Notes under the pieces: generated by a model | Seen by the model: the letters and a program-made list of their open reading frames with translations, nothing else | Told to the model about the DNA's origin: nothing | Database searches by the model: none | Program-made: the position numbers and the translations under genes | Shown here: positions 7,940 to 8,654 of the stretch, one piece after another | How positions within the stretch are numbered: position 1 is the stretch's first letter | Layout of the letters: each line of letters opens with the position of its first letter | Assembly: GCA_028875175.1 (NCBI GenBank) | Contig: JAPPFO010000148.1 | Coordinates: 1-8,654, forward strand | Source: Chloroflexota bacterium | Lineage (GTDB): Bacteria > Chloroflexota > UBA11872 | Reading direction: 5' to 3' | DNA length: 8,654 bases

Positions 7940-7961
7940 CGTCAGCAAGGTACTTCTGACG
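7940..7961. terminator. Hairpin between convergent genes, likely shared terminator
   Basis: CGTCAG-c-AAG pairs with CTT-CTGACG around a GTA loop: nine base pairs with one bulged C. It sits in the 76-base gap between the stops of the nuclease-like gene and the methyltransferase gene, where a two-way terminator would be expected. There is no T run on either side, so it is not a classic intrinsic terminator. Confidence 0.4.
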
Positions 7962-7986
7962 CCGGATTGGCCGGGTTCGGACGAAG

Positions 7987-8654
7987 CTATGCCGGCTTGC
8001 GGGCGTGGACGAAGTACATCGGCGTGAAGATGCCCAGCCGTCCCGCCTCGACCATGGCGGTCGCGCAGAGATTCAGGATGTCCGCCACGCGAACCGATCC
8101 CTGCGGCACGACGCGCAGCGCTTCGAGCACTTTCAGCGTGCCGTGCGTCACCGAGCGTCCGATTCGCGAACTGCGAAAGCTCGCGAACGAAATACCCGAG
8201 CCGGCCAGCGGCTGATACCAGGGGATTGACGGACCGGTCTGTAACGTCAGATCTCGCGTTTCCAGGACTTCGAAGCCAACCGTTCGAAGCGCGTCATCCA
8301 CGGTCTGGTGGTCGTCGATGATGAGCAGCCCGCCGCCGAGCTGAATGTCAGCCTTGAGCCTGACGTGGCGGGGATTCGTCGGGTCGAAGCGATCGGTCAT
8401 GCAGTATTCGTACGCGCCAAAGCAGGCACCGGGTTTGAGTAGTCGATAAATCTCGCTATAAACGCTGACTTTGTCCGGTGCGCAGCACGACGCCTCGATG
8501 GAGTAGACGGCGTCGAATGACTCGTCCGGAGCCTCAACGCTCAGAAAGTCGCAGTGAAGAAAATCCGCCAGGTCCGTTAGCTTCGCCTCTCGGGTCAATT
8601 TCCGGGCGCGTTCGAGCTGATAGCCATTGCTGTTGACGCCAACGATTTTTGCGC
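7987..8654 (-). CDS. Sterol 24-C-methyltransferase (Erg6/SMT)-type SAM methyltransferase, 5' end outside the window
   Basis: About 221 residues are visible; the frame is open to the window edge. It opens with AKIVGVNSNGYQLERAR, which is the strand after the SAM-binding glycine motif (outside the window). Then come DESFDAVY, YSIEASCCAPDK (about 50-61), which corresponds to the sterol-methyltransferase motif YAIEATCHAP, and YEYCMTD (81-87), corresponding to YEWCMTD. The end, from FRSSRIGRSVTH to LGIFTPMYFVHARKP, fits the sterol methyltransferase C-terminal domain. Known members add a methyl group from SAM to C-24 of a sterol side chain. Full-length relatives have roughly 350-380 residues, so about a third is missing here. 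The TTG at 8598 is internal, since homologous sequence continues upstream of it. No other sterol-pathway gene is in view, so a related lipid or terpenoid substrate is possible. Confidence 0.85.
   Translation of the reverse strand, partial: AKIVGVNSNGYQLERARKLTREAKLTDLADFLHCDFLSVEAPDESFDAVYSIEASCCAPDKVSVYSEIYRLLKPGACFGAYEYCMTDRFDPTNPRHVRLKADIQLGGGLLIIDDHQTVDDALRTVGFEVLETRDLTLQTGPSIPWYQPLAGSGISFASFRSSRIGRSVTHGTLKVLEALRVVPQGSVRVADILNLCATAMVEAGRLGIFTPMYFVHARKPA

Overview
The window reads as dense, intron-free bacterial DNA of high GC (about two thirds G+C in the samples I counted), with clear Shine-Dalgarno sites before at least two genes. I cannot place the organism firmly. The mix of a Fic protein, two very large PHP-type hydrolases, a DUF4395 membrane protein and an Erg6-like methyltransferase suits an uncultivated high-GC environmental bacterium, but nothing here is diagnostic of a phylum.

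Layout, left to right. (1) 1-906, plus strand: a Fic-domain protein with a C-terminal winged-helix-like tail, cut at its 5' end by the window edge. (2) 974-3355 and 3765-6146, plus strand: two full-length paralogues of exactly 793 residues each, the main content of the window. Each has an N-terminal beta-propeller of about 440 residues, a PHP/CehA-like metal-dependent hydrolase domain and a C-terminal beta-sandwich, with no signal peptide. (3) 3361-3637, minus strand, between the paralogues: the decayed front end of an aldo/keto reductase. A stop codon sits exactly where the catalytic tyrosine should be, and two compensating frameshifts lie upstream of it. (4) 6179-6670, plus strand: a DUF4395 membrane protein close behind the second hydrolase. 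(5) 6738-7910, plus strand: an unrecognised 390-residue protein with a PD-(D/E)XK-nuclease-like signature and a lower GC content in the stretch sampled. (6) 7987-8654, minus strand: a sterol 24-C-methyltransferase (Erg6/SMT)-type protein, convergent with the previous gene, separated from it by a hairpin and cut at its 5' end by the window edge.

Working together: the two hydrolases are a tandem duplication that has diverged while keeping its length and its metal-binding residues, so both are probably active, perhaps on related substrates. The aldo/keto reductase relic may mark where the duplication or a rearrangement cut an older gene. The other genes show no obvious pathway link to the pair. 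The least ordinary parts are the hydrolase pair, the relic between them, the nuclease-like protein and the SMT-like enzyme. No RNA genes, CRISPR array, insertion sequence or phage genes were seen.
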